Source of the DNA: Chryseobacterium sp. BLS98
GTDB lineage: Bacteria; Bacteroidota; Bacteroidia; Flavobacteriales; Weeksellaceae
Reading direction: 5' to 3'
DNA length: 64,000 nt
Assembly (NCBI RefSeq): GCF_001045445.1
Contig: NZ_LFNF01000005.1
Coordinates: 1 to 64,000, forward strand
The translations under genes and the position numbers were made by a program. Position 1 is the stretch's first letter; the number at the start of each line of letters is the position of its first letter. Below the pieces are notes generated by a model. It had not been told where the DNA came from and did not search any database. It worked only from the letters and a program-made list of their open reading frames with translations. Positions 1 through 10,335 of this stretch are shown here, one piece after another.

Positions 1-594
1 AATTTCGGGAACAGAGATATCCTGATGGGAACCAGTGTTATTCAGAGTCAAGAATCAAGAGCCAAGAATCAAGATGTCACAAAAGGAATTTTACTCGGTG
101 GCTATACCCAGGCAGAAGGAAAAATACAGACTGATGACGAAACCTTCTGGATGCTGTATCTGGATCAGGATGGAAATGAAAAATGGAGAAAACATGTGAA
201 AGGCGAATCCAGAAAAAGGGAAGAAAGATTATCTGATATAAAGCTGAATAGAGACGGATCCATCATTCTTGCAGGAACCAGTGCAGAAGAATTGGGAAAA
301 GAGAACTGGAAGATTATAAAGCTGGGAGATAAGCAGCTTGATCAGTTAATTGAAAAGCAGGATATAAAAATCTATCCAAACCCGGTTTCAGATTATGCTT
401 ATGTGGAAATAGGCTTTGATTTCAAGGAATCTGATATTATGCTGTATGATATGGGAGGAAGACAGCTTCAAAGCTTGAAGACCAAAAACAAAGTAACCAA
501 GATCAATACGCAGAATTTAATTCAGGGGGCTTATCTGGTGACGATAAAAACGGATAATAATAAAACGGCAAGTGCTAAACTGATCAAGAAATAA
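1..594 (+). CDS. Secreted protein with T9SS type A sorting domain (5'-partial)
   Basis: The reading frame is open from base 1, so the gene begins outside the window; the first internal ATG is at 25. The visible part has a beta-propeller-like segment (repeats such as 'GGYTQAEG' and 'WMLYLDQDG'). It ends in a typical T9SS type A C-terminal domain starting at 'IKIYPNPVSDYAYVEI' and closing with a Lys-rich end. In Bacteroidetes such domains direct export through the outer membrane by the type IX system. The protein is therefore probably surface-bound or secreted; the substrate cannot be seen. The next gene starts 5 bp after the stop, which suggests co-transcription with the RHS-type gene. Confidence 0.8.
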   Translation, partial: NFGNRDILMGTSVIQSQESRAKNQDVTKGILLGGYTQAEGKIQTDDETFWMLYLDQDGNEKWRKHVKGESRKREERLSDIKLNRDGSIILAGTSAEELGKENWKIIKLGDKQLDQLIEKQDIKIYPNPVSDYAYVEIGFDFKESDIMLYDMGGRQLQSLKTKNKVTKINTQNLIQGAYLVTIKTDNNKTASAKLIKK

Positions 595-598
595 CACA

Positions 599-3500
599 AT
601 GAGAAAAAATTTAACCTTAGCTGGGATCATATTTTCAGCTTTATTGTATAGTCAAAGCAATAATCAGGACTATACTAAAAATACAAATGATGCAGGGAAA
701 CATATTCCTAAGATTTTACCAACAACACCTCAGTCATTTAAATTCAGCCAATACGGAAATATTCCAATCGGAATGTTTACGGAGCACCTAATATGAACAT
801 TCCCATTACAGAATTAAGTGTGGATGGAACGAGTATTCCTATTTCCTTAAACTATTCTTCCAACGGAATTAATATTGATGAAATGAATGGCGCTGTCGGT
901 TTAGGATGGACTTTTATCTCCGGTGGAGTAATCACGAGAACCATAAGGGATAAACCTGATGAGGAAAGCAGCTACAATAGTGGTGACGTACCACTATTGG
1001 AAAGCCCGGCTACACAAATGACAGAATATCTCAAATTTTGTGAAATAGACGATTTTGATTCCCAGCCAGATTTATATACTGCCAATTTTGTGGGTAATAA
1101 TGTGAAATTTCTGATCAATAAAAGCGGAAACATTTTTATGCTCGACCAAAAAGATTACAAAATAAAAAGGAATGATAGTGGAAACTTATTTTCAATTATT
1201 CTGGATAATGGAGTAAGATATAATTTTAATGCTGTAGAAAATGTGCTAAATAGAACCCTGAATGTCGGCGGGCATCAAATTCCTTCACAATATCCGCAGT
1301 CATGGTATCTTACCTCTGTAGTCTCAGCAAACGGCCAAACACTTACGTTAGAATATCAGGATGTAAGCTATACCAATACTTTGTCACAATCTCAAAGTAT
1401 GACCTATACAACATCTGGACAACAGAAATATGGAGATGTAGGATCAGGCCCAAATGGTGGAAACTACTGTGATGTGGTAGATTTCATTTTACCATCAGAT
1501 AATATCGGCCTTATTGCAGATTCCGAACAGGAAGTATCAGGCAAACAGATAAAAAAAATATATGATTCAAACAATAGCTCTATTGAATTTACCTATTCAA
1601 ATCAAAACGGAGATTATTCAAAGCTGACGAATATAAAGAAATACAATAATGGCAGAGTTGTAGATGATTTAAGTTTAAATTATTTAACGACTGCTTCTTC
1701 AAGATTATTCTTAACTGAGATCCGCAATAATAAAAGCAATTCTTCTCATAAGTTTGCCTACTATAATCCCGAAGAGCTTCCGGCAAGGCTCAGCTTTTCC
1801 AGAGATATGTGGGGATATTATAACGGGATAAGTAATAGTACGCTTGTACCCCAAATATTTAGAAGTGATGACCCGCAAAGACCTGACTATGATGGGGCTA
1901 ATCAGGCAGTCATTCCACAGGTTGGATATTATGGCTTATTAAAAACAGTTACCTATCCTACAGGAGGAAATACCCTATTAAACTATGAAAACCATATCAA
2001 GAAAGATAACGTATTTGTACCGGCACCAAGAGTCAATGTTGGAATTTCAACCCATACTTTAAATACCTACTCAACAACAAATGAAATTATCATAACTCCT
2101 CAAAAAACAGGGCCAGTAGAAATCAGGGTGGCCAATTATCTTTATCCGTATGGCGTATGCCAGGGAAGCCCTAATCTTGAAACAGAGAGACAAAAGGGTA
2201 GCATAGAAGTTTTTGATATGGCAGGAAACCTTATTGGAGACTCCGAATCATCTTTAGGGAACAGCAGTACGATTTTTGTAAATGTTCAAAAAAATCAATC
2301 TATCAAAGTTGTTTTAACAGCTATGTTTGCCTGCTGTGATGCATACGCACAGATCTATTATTACAATGAAGATGATCAATATGTTTTACAGGATGTTTTA
2401 TTAGGCGGATACCGAATTAAATCAACTGTTGATACCCCAACCGATGGTCTTCCCATTACCAGAAAGTATAATTATATCAGAGACAACGGAGATCATTCTA
2501 CCTATGTAACGCGAGAACCTTTATTTAAAGAAGAAAGAAGGGTAGGTTCTGTATGCTTAGGGGGTGGTACTTCGGGAACAATGCCTATATTTTCAAGCTA
2601 CATCGCCATTACTTCCTCTAATATCGGAAGACTGTTTTCTTTTAATCCCAATATATTTTACGATACGGTTGAAGAAGTAATTGAAGGAAATGGAAAAATT
2701 GTTCATCATTTCAATTCTAATAAAGATTACTGGGGGAATCCAATTAAAGGGAACTCAATTATATCAGCTCCCTGGACTAATTCCGGGTGGGATAACGGAA
2801 AAGAAATTCTGACTGTTTATAAAGATAATGCCAATACCATTTTAAAAGAAATCGAATATAATTTTACAGAAGATACTTCGAGAACTTCCTATATGGGAGC
2901 AATTGACCGACGTAAAACATTTGAGCCTATTTTAAATGACGGGACATGGAATGGCTTTGAAAATCTGGATGCAGTATACTATAAGAATATAAGCCGTTTT
3001 ACCTATTTAAAGAACCAGAAAACAACTGATTATCGTAACGGACAGCCTGTAAAAACCGAAACGGAATATTTCTATACAAATCCTTCACATTATCAGCTTA
3101 AGAAACAAAAAACAACTTTGCCGGATGGAATTATCAACGAAACAAGCTATGATTATGCCCTGGAAAAGAACAACCAGTTGATGATCGCTAAAAACATGGT
3201 GGGGATTCCCCTGGAAACATCCGTTACACAAACTCAGGGAACCACCACCACAATGCTTTCAAAAGAAGAAACCGTTTATCCGCTATCTCTTCCGAATGCC
3301 GACACTAGCAATCTGGTAGTTCCAGTATTGGAAAAATCTTACGATGTACTTGATAGCACATCCGCAACCGATCTTACCTATGAAAAATATGATAGTAAAG
3401 GCAACCTGTTACAGTACAGGACAAAAGATGGTGTTCCTGTGAGCATTATATGGGGATACAATCAGACACAGCCTATTGCAAAAGTAGAGGGCATAGCCTA

Positions 3501-3819
3501 TAGTGCTATTGAAAACACAGTACCTTGGATGTCCGCTGCCTCAGATCTAGACGCAGCAGATCCTAACCAGGAATCCAATCTGCTTGATACTTATGAGAGA
3601 TTCAGAACAATGCCGATACTGGCAGACAGGCTGGTAACTACTTTCACATATGATCCTTTAATTGGCGTGACCAGTATTACACCACCTTCCGGGATCAGGG
3701 AGATTTATGTTTATGATACTGCCAATAGGCTTAAGGAAGTTAAAATCAGGGAGAAAGACAGTGGCGGGAACTACGTCTATAGAATTGTGAAACAGTTTAG
3801 CTACAACTACAAACTATAA
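599..3819 (+). pseudogene. YD/RHS-type secreted protein split by a -1 frameshift
   Basis: Two frames make one protein. Bases 599-796 encode a signal peptide and mature N-terminus (65 aa, ending GMFTEHLI). Bases 793-3819 encode 1008 aa beginning MNIPITELSVDGTSIP. The junction reads ...ttt acg gag cac cta ata tga. Adding one base after 'acg' would give GMFTGAPNMNIPI, the continuous sequence expected for this family. The long part has the 'LNYSSNGINIDEMNGAVGLGWTF' type N-terminal region of SpvB/RHS-like secreted proteins and scattered YD repeats near its C-terminus ('YDPLIGVTSITPPSGIREIYVYD'). It lies 11 bp before the DUF6443/RHS gene and is probably its partner at the cell surface. A real mutation, a sequencing error and internal restart at the overlapping ATGA are all possible. 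Confidence 0.8.
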
Positions 3820-3830
3820 AAACACCACTT

Positions 3831-6800
3831 ATGAAAAAACAATTCATTTTAAATATATTCTCTGTTCTCATCCTGCTCCTGACAGCAGTAGTCAAAGCAC
3901 AGAGTTTAACAGAAAATTATGTACAAGCCAGGACCTGTTTAAACGGGGATTGCAGTAAGAAATCCGAAGCCATTACTTATTTTGATGGATTGGGAAGACC
4001 TAAACAGATCATTAGTGTAAAAGCTTCGCCTGCAGGAAATGACCTGGTTACTCCCGTTATTTATGATGTATATGGAAGACAGCCGAAAGATATTCTTCCG
4101 GTTCCGGCATCCACTTTAAATTCGGCATATCATTCGGGAATAACCAATGAAAATACGGCCAACAACTATTATGGTTCATCCAATGCCTTTGCTGAAAAGG
4201 AAATTGAGAAGTCTCCTCTGGATAGAGTAATTCAGCAGGGACAGGCCGGAGAAGCATGGAAACTGGCAGCCGGACACGTCAAAAAATATAAATATGAAGC
4301 CAATGCTGCAAACGAGGTCAAAAAGTTTGTGGTAACGACTTCCATTATTACCGCTAATAATGTTTCAGGTACCGGCTCTTCACTGAAAGTATCTTCTGAA
4401 AATTCAGGGTATTATCCAGCAGGTGTCCTGTATAAAAATACAGTGTCAGATGAAGATGGTACCCCTGTAGTTCAGTTCGAGAACGGTCAAGGACAGGTTG
4501 TTCTTGTAAGACGTACTGATGGAACTCAAAATATTGATACCTATTATGCTTACAACGAGTATAACCAGATAGCCTATGTAATTCCACCTAAAGCGGTACA
4601 GCAGATTGAGCAGGGAGGTAATATAGTAACTACGCTTATCCTTCAAGATTTATGTTATCAATACAATTATGACGGGCAAAACAGACAAGTTGAGAAAAAG
4701 CTGCCTGGAAAAGATTGGGAGTTTACAGTCTATGACAAACAGGACAGACCTGTTCTGACCCAGGACGGTATCTTAAGAACAACAACCAATCATTTTGGAA
4801 GCAGAGGCTGGATCTTTACCAAGTATGATGAATTTGGCAGAGTGGTTTATACAGGCTTTTTTTCCAATACAGCAACCAGACGGGCCATGCAGTATGCACT
4901 CAACAGCATGGCTGCCAATCCCTACAATAATGAAAAAAGAAGTGCAAGCCCATTTAACCTACAGGGAATCGATGTCTATTATAGCAAACAGGCATTTCCT
5001 ACAGGAAGTATGACGCTTCTTTCGGTAAATTATTATGACACTTACCCGCCTGAAGCGCCGGCTGTACCACAAACCGTTCAGGGACAATACACATTGCCAC
5101 AGGCATTGGGAGCTGGTAATGATGCTTCTACAAAAAGCCTGTTAACCGCTTCTTACTTAAAAAATATAGAAGATAACAACTGGACAAAAACCTATAATTA
5201 TTACGATTCCAAAGCAAGGCTGGTAAGTACAAAAACTGTCAATCATCTTGGCGGTTATACCAACAAGGAGTTGAAACTTGATTTTACCGGACAGACAGGA
5301 GAAAGCTATATTTCCCACAAAAGAAGTGCTGCTGATACTGAAGTGAAAGTAAAAGAAAGATTTATCTATGATGATCAGAAAAGACTGGTAAAGCATTATC
5401 ATCAGGTAGACACCAATGCTGAAGAATTACTGGCTGAAAATACTTACAATGAGATTGGCCAGCTTACCAATAAAAAGACTGGAAATACTTCTGGAACACC
5501 GCTACAGTCCATAGACTACGCTTACAATATCCGGGGCTGGGTAACGAAAGTTAATAATCCTGCGAATCTTGGAGAAAAACTGTTTGCCTACGAACTTAAA
5601 TATGAAAACCCTGTTGATGGTTCTGCTGCTCCTGCAAAATACAACGGTAATATTTCGGAATTCGATTGGAGAACTGGTAACGGAAATTTCCTGAGACGAT
5701 ACGCTTATAAGTATGATAAATTAGAAAGGCTTTTGGATGCTTCCTATCGTGAGCCAAGTGCTACAGCCCCCGTTAATGATGGCTATACCGAAAAGCTTAC
5801 CTATGACCTTAATGGAAATATCCAGACTTTGAAAAGATACCAGGCTTATGGTAATGTTCCACTGCTGATTGATGATCTGAAGTATCAGGTGTACGAAGGC
5901 AACAGGCTGAAAAAGGTAATTGATGAAAATACCAATCCATCAGGCTATCCTACAGGTGGAAATACGATCAATTATGATATGAATGGTAATATGACCGATC
6001 ATTTGGATAAGGACATCACCGGTATTTCATATAATTTTCTAAATTTGCCTAAGGAGGTAAAGTTTACAGATACTAATACGAAACTGCAATTTTTGTACCG
6101 GGCTGATGGGGTTAAACTGAAGAAGAATTTTAGTTATCTTAACCCTAGAAGTGGTATAGTCCTTACAGAAACTACTGAGTACCTTGATGGCTTTCAGTAT
6201 CTGGAAAAAGGAGGTCTTAACAGTCTGCAATTTTTTCCGACAGCCGAGGGATATTATGATTTTCAGAAAAAGCGTTACGTTTATAACTATGAAGATCATT
6301 TGGGTAATGTTAGGCTAGCCTATTACCAGAGTACCAGCGTTGATGCAGTTGTTATAGATAGAGAAACCAATTACTATCAGCTGGGAATGGAATATGAAGG
6401 TTTTCAAGGGGTAAATACTCAGTTAGCCAGTTATACTTATGGTTTCCAGGGACAGGAAAAGCAAACGGAAACAGGATGGAGCTCTTTTAAATGGAGAAAC
6501 AGTATTCCGGAATTGGGTAGATTTTTTAATGTAGATCCTTTAAGTGAAAAATATGCTTATCAGTCGCATTATAATTTCTCGGAGAACAGAGTTGTTGATG
6601 GTAGAGAACTGGAAGGTTTGGAAGTTGTATTAACTAAAGATATTACTATAAATAAAGTAGCACATAATGGGACATATGCCGACAATCCTAATACCAAAAC
6701 AATCCACGTTTTTGCTCATGGTAACCCAACAGAATTTTACAATGAAAATGTTTCAGCAAAAGAAAAAAAAGCGGGTTTAGGAACAATAAAGACAGGAGCT

Positions 6801-7235
6801 AGCCTGAATAATATTTTGAATGAATCCAGCGAATTATGGAAAAATTCAGAAAGTAAGGAAGATTTTACAATTGTATTGCATTCTTGTAGAACGGGAAGAT
6901 ATACACTTGATAATGATGGCAATGTTAAAGATCCTGTTGCTTCTGAAATATCTAAGTCTCAGGAAATGAAAGGAGTGACTATAATTGGACCAGACGAAAG
7001 AGACGGCTTTTCTTTAAATGGCAAAGAAATTGGCCCACAGGTAACTAAGTTTACAGATAATAATGGTGAATATTTGCCAAACACTCCAAGAGATCAACAT
7101 GGAAAGCAGACAAAACAATTTGGATATTGGAATAGTTTTAAAAATGGAGAGCGGACAAATAAACAACCAGGTAATACAAAGCCTGCAGGGAGAGAAAAGG
7201 AAAAGGGAAATTTTTTTAAAAATTTATTTAATTAA
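3831..7235 (+). CDS. DUF6443/RHS repeat-associated core protein with caspase-like C-terminal tip
   Basis: This 1134-aa protein starts with a signal peptide (cleavage near KAQS). It continues with a DUF6443-type region (about residues 30-150: 'YFDGLGRPKQIISVKASP') and YD repeats. The RHS core follows ('LQFFPTAEGYYDF...DHLGNVRLAYY', then 'LGRFFNVDPLSEKYAYQSHYNFSENRVVDG' near 895-925). After the core comes a variable tip of about 200 residues. The tip holds 'IHVFAHGNP' (His963) and 'IVLHSCRTG' (Cys1019), the order and spacing of a clan CD (caspase-like) His/Cys dyad. RHS proteins carry exchangeable toxin tips, so this is probably the expressed toxin of the locus. The caspase-like reading is an inference. 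The tip ends in a Lys/Asn-rich tail and is followed 7 bp later by a lipoprotein gene. Confidence 0.85.
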   Translation: MKKQFILNIFSVLILLLTAVVKAQSLTENYVQARTCLNGDCSKKSEAITYFDGLGRPKQIISVKASPAGNDLVTPVIYDVYGRQPKDILPVPASTLNSAYHSGITNENTANNYYGSSNAFAEKEIEKSPLDRVIQQGQAGEAWKLAAGHVKKYKYEANAANEVKKFVVTTSIITANNVSGTGSSLKVSSENSGYYPAGVLYKNTVSDEDGTPVVQFENGQGQVVLVRRTDGTQNIDTYYAYNEYNQIAYVIPPKAVQQIEQGGNIVTTLILQDLCYQYNYDGQNRQVEKKLPGKDWEFTVYDKQDRPVLTQDGILRTTTNHFGSRGWIFTKYDEFGRVVYTGFFSNTATRRAMQYALNSMAANPYNNEKRSASPFNLQGIDVYYSKQAFPTGSMTLLSVNYYDTYPPEAPAVPQTVQGQYTLPQALGAGNDASTKSLLTASYLKNIEDNNWTKTYNYYDSKARLVSTKTVNHLGGYTNKELKLDFTGQTGESYISHKRSAADTEVKVKERFIYDDQKRLVKHYHQVDTNAEELLAENTYNEIGQLTNKKTGNTSGTPLQSIDYAYNIRGWVTKVNNPANLGEKLFAYELKYENPVDGSAAPAKYNGNISEFDWRTGNGNFLRRYAYKYDKLERLLDASYREPSATAPVNDGYTEKLTYDLNGNIQTLKRYQAYGNVPLLIDDLKYQVYEGNRLKKVIDENTNPSGYPTGGNTINYDMNGNMTDHLDKDITGISYNFLNLPKEVKFTDTNTKLQFLYRADGVKLKKNFSYLNPRSGIVLTETTEYLDGFQYLEKGGLNSLQFFPTAEGYYDFQKKRYVYNYEDHLGNVRLAYYQSTSVDAVVIDRETNYYQLGMEYEGFQGVNTQLASYTYGFQGQEKQTETGWSSFKWRNSIPELGRFFNVDPLSEKYAYQSHYNFSENRVVDGRELEGLEVVLTKDITINKVAHNGTYADNPNTKTIHVFAHGNPTEFYNENVSAKEKKAGLGTIKTGASLNNILNESSELWKNSESKEDFTIVLHSCRTGRYTLDNDGNVKDPVASEISKSQEMKGVTIIGPDERDGFSLNGKEIGPQVTKFTDNNGEYLPNTPRDQHGKQTKQFGYWNSFKNGERTNKQPGNTKPAGREKEKGNFFKNLFN

Positions 7236-7242
7236 TTATAAT

Positions 7243-7701
7243 ATGAAAAGTTTAATAATATTGATGGTTTCTTTATTAATAGTTTCATGTAAAGAAAAAG
7301 TAAATACATTGGAACCTCCAATGAATCAAGACAATGTAACTACAATGAGTTCTATTTCAAATTATGACAGCATAGTTAATCTCGTCAAAACCAAAGGAGA
7401 TACATTGGCCTATAGTGAACTTTTTTACTTTTTAAAAGACTCTAATAAAAGGGATAGAACAGACACATTAATGTATTATTCAAAAATAATGGCTGAGAAA
7501 TTTAATAACGAAAGTGCGTATTTAGATTATTTTGAAGCTCTTTGTGAAAAATATGATATTAAAGTTGATTTTAGTAATTATTCTTCAATAGATATTTCAT
7601 CAATGGATAAAACTTCGAAACAAAAGGCTGAAAACTGGCTGAATGATATGCTAGAAAAGAGAATTATATCTAAAGAACAATTTGATTCAATTAAAAAATA
7701 A
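7243..7701 (+). CDS. Lipoprotein, putative immunity protein for the RHS tip
   Basis: The 152-aa product starts MKSLIILMVSLLIVSCKEK, a lipoprotein signal with lipobox VSC. I chose the ATG at 7243 because the longer in-frame extension (from 7063) lies inside the RHS gene and would destroy the signal. The mature protein is charged and helical, with no family I recognise. Its position 7 bp after an RHS tip, its small size and the terminator right after it are typical of an immunity gene of a polymorphic toxin. The lipid anchor suggests that it acts in the envelope. Function is inferred from position only. Confidence 0.6.
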   Translation: MKSLIILMVSLLIVSCKEKVNTLEPPMNQDNVTTMSSISNYDSIVNLVKTKGDTLAYSELFYFLKDSNKRDRTDTLMYYSKIMAEKFNNESAYLDYFEALCEKYDIKVDFSNYSSIDISSMDKTSKQKAENWLNDMLEKRIISKEQFDSIKK

Positions 7702-7712
7702 GGTTATGAAAT

Positions 7713-7743
7713 TTAGCGTATTGCTTCGATACGCTAATTTTTT
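7713..7743 (+). terminator. Rho-independent terminator after the lipoprotein gene
   Basis: A 9-bp perfect stem TTAGCGTAT / ATACGCTAA (7713-7721 and 7729-7737) with a 7-nt loop is followed by six T. It lies 11 bp after the stop codon and closes the RHS-immunity unit. Confidence 0.8.
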
Positions 7744-7824
7744 ATTTAAATAAGAACAGATGGAGTTCTTAAGAAATAACTAGAAATAAAATCAATCTAT
7801 ATCACCATTTGACCAAGACTAAAT

Positions 7825-8241
7825 ATGAAAAAAGTTATTTTATTTTTAATCGTTTCATTTTTTTGCCAATGTCAACAAAGACATAATTATACTTTAAGCA
7901 AAGAAAATGGAAAACCTAATTTGACAGAATTACAAAAAAAGATAGATATAAAAGGAAATTTTATCAATATCTTTTTTGAAAATAATTTTGATAATGAAAA
8001 AGTTTCTCTGCAATGTGATTCTAAGGAAGTGTTTAATAAGAGTATAACAACAGATCATACAATAAATTTAGCCGATTATTACTTACAAAAATCGAACTGT
8101 GAAAAGTTGATTGTTAACATTGAAAAGCAGAAAATTGTTCTGAAGAAAAAGGATATTGAAAATTATAAATATATTTATGTTAGTAAAAAGAATACCACTG
8201 TTGATCTGTTTTTATCGAACACTCCACGTACTTATTACTAA
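7825..8241 (+). CDS. Small lipoprotein of the RHS island (possible orphan immunity gene)
   Basis: The 138-aa product begins MKKVILFLIVSFFCQCQQR, a signal peptide with Cys residues at the lipobox position. The rest is lysine- and asparagine-rich ('KQKIVLKKKDIENYKYIYVSKKN') with predicted beta strands. I recognise no family. It sits between the active RHS/immunity pair and the first orphan tip, behind one terminator and before another. It could be an immunity gene left after its toxin tip was lost; this is inference from context. Confidence 0.5.
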   Translation: MKKVILFLIVSFFCQCQQRHNYTLSKENGKPNLTELQKKIDIKGNFINIFFENNFDNEKVSLQCDSKEVFNKSITTDHTINLADYYLQKSNCEKLIVNIEKQKIVLKKKDIENYKYIYVSKKNTTVDLFLSNTPRTYY

Positions 8242-8337
8242 TAAATAGTATAGTTGTATCTATTGAACTAATTTTTAAATAAGATACATTTCAAAAATGT
8301 TGATTTTCTTACTTATGAATAAGTAGTAATCTTCTAG

Positions 8338-8369
8338 AATAGAGTGGTCGTTTGATCACTCTATTGTTT
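8338..8369 (+). terminator. Hairpin terminator before the first orphan tip
   Basis: A perfect 9-bp stem AATAGAGTG / CACTCTATT (8338-8346 and 8357-8365) is followed by GTTTT. It separates the 7825 gene from the orphan RHS tip, so the tip is unlikely to be transcribed from upstream. Confidence 0.6.
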
Positions 8370-8412
8370 TAATAGAAAATTAGAATGCTTATGCAAGTAG
8401 AAATTTACTTAT

Positions 8413-9762
8413 GTGCCAGATGGAATCAAACTAAGAAAAGAAAGCACAAAAACAATGATAGGAGTTGCCGGAGCAACCTGGACAAAAGAAATTACCGATT
8501 ATCTTGACGGGTTCCAGTATCTGAATATAACATCTTCAGGTGGCGGGGCATCCGAAGACCTATTCTCTATGGCTCCGATGGATACACAACGGGCATTAGA
8601 AGTGCAGGCATTTACAATTGGTCCTCCTGTTGATATTGATCCCACCCCAATAGATCCGATTGTTCAGAATCCTCATAATCCTGAGTTACAATTCTTTCCA
8701 ACAGCAGAAGGGTTTTACGATTATCAGAGAAAAATGTATATTTACCAGTATAAAGATCATTTAGGAAATGTGAGGGTAAGCTATGGAAAGAATAATACCA
8801 CAGGATCTCTTGAAATAACAGATGCTAACGACTATTATCCATTTGGAATGAATCACCTAAAGACAGGTAATGCATATTTTGGAGCAGGTAGTTATAAAAA
8901 TTACAAGTACAATGGCAAGGAGTTGCAGGAAACAGGAATGTATGATTACGGTGCGAGAATGTATATGCCGGATATCGTACGTTGGGCTGTTGTGGATCCA
9001 CTGGCGGAAAAATCTAGAAGATGGAGTACTTACAATTATGCTTACAACAATCCTGTTAGGTTTATTGATCCGGATGGAAGGCAGAATGAAGATATAATTA
9101 AAGTTAATGCACAGGGCTATGTTCAATCTATTACCCCTCAGGAAGGACCACACATTGTAGTCGATGAACAGGGAAATCAGTTAAATATGGGTGATTCTGC
9201 TGCTGATCAAGAACAGCTACAGGCACTTGTTGATTATGCCGGAACAATGACAGACTATGAAGTACAGGATGCAGAAGTCAGTTTATATATGCCATATCCA
9301 GCTCAAGATATGGCGGACAGTTTCAATAAATTAGGAATAGGAGGTATAAAAGATACCGCACAATACCTTCAGGCTTTTGGAGAGCAATCGTTTATGATGT
9401 TCCCTTGGATGACTTATATGGGATGGCTTGGACACGGAGCATTTGATTTTGCAGGAGATATGTCTGCTTTAGTTCAAAAAAGAGATAATGCATATAATCC
9501 TATACAGGGAGGTGGTGCAACACCACCAGACGGAGCAGGAGGCTTTATAAGATTTGAAGGATCTAATACATTATATAATGTCTATGATGCTGGAAACTTT
9601 ATGACAGGAAAAGCATTCCAAATGATTGGTGCTCCTTTGGATGTTTTGAAAAATGGAGCAAACACAAGTAGTATTTTAACTGGAAAAGGAAAAGATACAG
9701 TAGCAGACCAAAGAGCAATAACTAATGGATATAATTATAACAGAGTAGGATGGAAAAAATAA
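8413..9762 (+). CDS. Orphan RHS C-terminal tip, cassette 1 (5'-truncated, promoterless)
   Basis: The frame opens right after an in-frame TAG (8398-8400) in the middle of an RHS core ('VPDGIKLRKE...'). It has no signal peptide, no ATG start (GTG at 8413 at best) and no promoter that I can see. The core segment includes 'DHLGNVRVSYGKNN' and 'YNYAYNNPVRFIDPDG'. After this comes a unique tip of about 225 residues with 'GHGAFDFAGDM' and 'YDAGNFMTGKAF', reminiscent of polymorphic toxin type 44 (D-x-GNF-x2-G); that assignment is tentative. The core differs clearly from that of the full-length RHS gene upstream but is nearly identical at DNA level to the next two cassettes. It is most likely a silent tip cassette. 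It overlaps the next gene by 13 bp. Confidence 0.7.
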   Translation: MPDGIKLRKESTKTMIGVAGATWTKEITDYLDGFQYLNITSSGGGASEDLFSMAPMDTQRALEVQAFTIGPPVDIDPTPIDPIVQNPHNPELQFFPTAEGFYDYQRKMYIYQYKDHLGNVRVSYGKNNTTGSLEITDANDYYPFGMNHLKTGNAYFGAGSYKNYKYNGKELQETGMYDYGARMYMPDIVRWAVVDPLAEKSRRWSTYNYAYNNPVRFIDPDGRQNEDIIKVNAQGYVQSITPQEGPHIVVDEQGNQLNMGDSAADQEQLQALVDYAGTMTDYEVQDAEVSLYMPYPAQDMADSFNKLGIGGIKDTAQYLQAFGEQSFMMFPWMTYMGWLGHGAFDFAGDMSALVQKRDNAYNPIQGGGATPPDGAGGFIRFEGSNTLYNVYDAGNFMTGKAFQMIGAPLDVLKNGANTSSILTGKGKDTVADQRAITNGYNYNRVGWKK

Positions 9763-10046
9763 GAGTATCAAAAATAGCTTTTATCCCATTATTAATATTT
9801 ATTATAAATTTTGGAATTTACTTATTGATAGAAGTTTTTGGGATAGTTTATACATACAGTAGTACAGCTAAGAGAACATATATCTTTTTCTGTTTTCCGA
9901 TGAATGTACTAGGGTTTATAGCATCTGTTTATCTTTTTATAAAATTCATTGTTGAAAAGAAAAATTTTTGGAATATTATATTTTGCTTGCCTTTGTTAGC
10001 ATTTATATTCTATTTTTATTTTGTACCATTAATGAAAGATAACTAA
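9750..10046 (+). CDS. Small three-helix membrane protein, putative immunity for cassette 1
   Basis: The 98-aa product has three hydrophobic segments (about residues 9-30, 38-65 and 72-93), so it is an integral membrane protein. Its ATG lies inside the end of the toxin-tip frame (13-bp overlap), a coupling expected for a toxin/immunity pair. No family is recognised. The stop codon merges with the next terminator stem. Immunity is inferred from position; a membrane immunity protein suggests a target in or beyond the inner membrane. Confidence 0.6.
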   Translation: MEKIRVSKIAFIPLLIFIINFGIYLLIEVFGIVYTYSSTAKRTYIFFCFPMNVLGFIASVYLFIKFIVEKKNFWNIIFCLPLLAFIFYFYFVPLMKDN

Positions 10047-10085
10047 ATACCAAAGCCACTCAAACGAGTGGCTTTGGTATTTTAT
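10045..10085 (+). terminator. Strong terminator of cassette 1, start of a shared tail
   Basis: A perfect 17-bp stem AAATACCAAAGCCACTC / GAGTGGCTTTGGTATTT (10045-10061 and 10066-10082) encloses an AAAC loop and is followed by Ts. It starts within the TAA stop. The same module (CAAAGCCACTC...GAGTGGCTTTG, then TTTATAAAAT.CTTTGCA.TTTAGTTTGTTTAAG) recurs directly after the immunity gene at 13791. Confidence 0.85.
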
Positions 10086-10213
10086 AAAATGCTTTGCAAT
10101 TTAGTTTGTTTAAGGAATGCATCAAGGAGAGCGAAGACATGTTGTCTGTCGTTCTCTTTTAGCTTTTGTATATCTAAAATTTCAGAGACAATATTTTTAT
10201 CCAATAAAATATA

Positions 10214-10284
10214 CCCTCGCTGCCGCACGATTACATCGTGTGGTGAAGTTATAATAAACCATTGCTATTTAGCAGTGGTTTTAT
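10214..10284 (+). repeat. Cassette-joint palindromic repeat, copy A
   Basis: This 71-bp copy starts CCCTCGCTGCCGCACGATTA and ends GTTTTAT. It contains CACGAT-TAC-ATCGTG (perfect 6-bp dyad, extendable by G-T and C-G pairs) and a second hairpin AAACCATTGC...GCAGTGGTTT. The RHS core anchor begins directly after it at TATTGATCCCACCCC. Copies B and C (12104, 13932) share the first 50 bp exactly and lack about 6 bp of the second loop. Confidence 0.9.
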
Positions 10285-10335
10285 ATTGATCCCACCCCAA
10301 TAGATCCGATTGTTCAGAATCCTCATAATCCTGAA

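Noticed and set aside
7063..7242. 60-codon extension of the immunity lipoprotein
   Set aside because: It overlaps the RHS tip and would bury the lipoprotein signal.
10068..10289. 73-codon frame across the cassette 1 tail and repeat copy A
   Set aside because: It runs through a terminator and the palindromic repeat and has no coding character; its end is repeat sequence that also closes the 11955 fragment.
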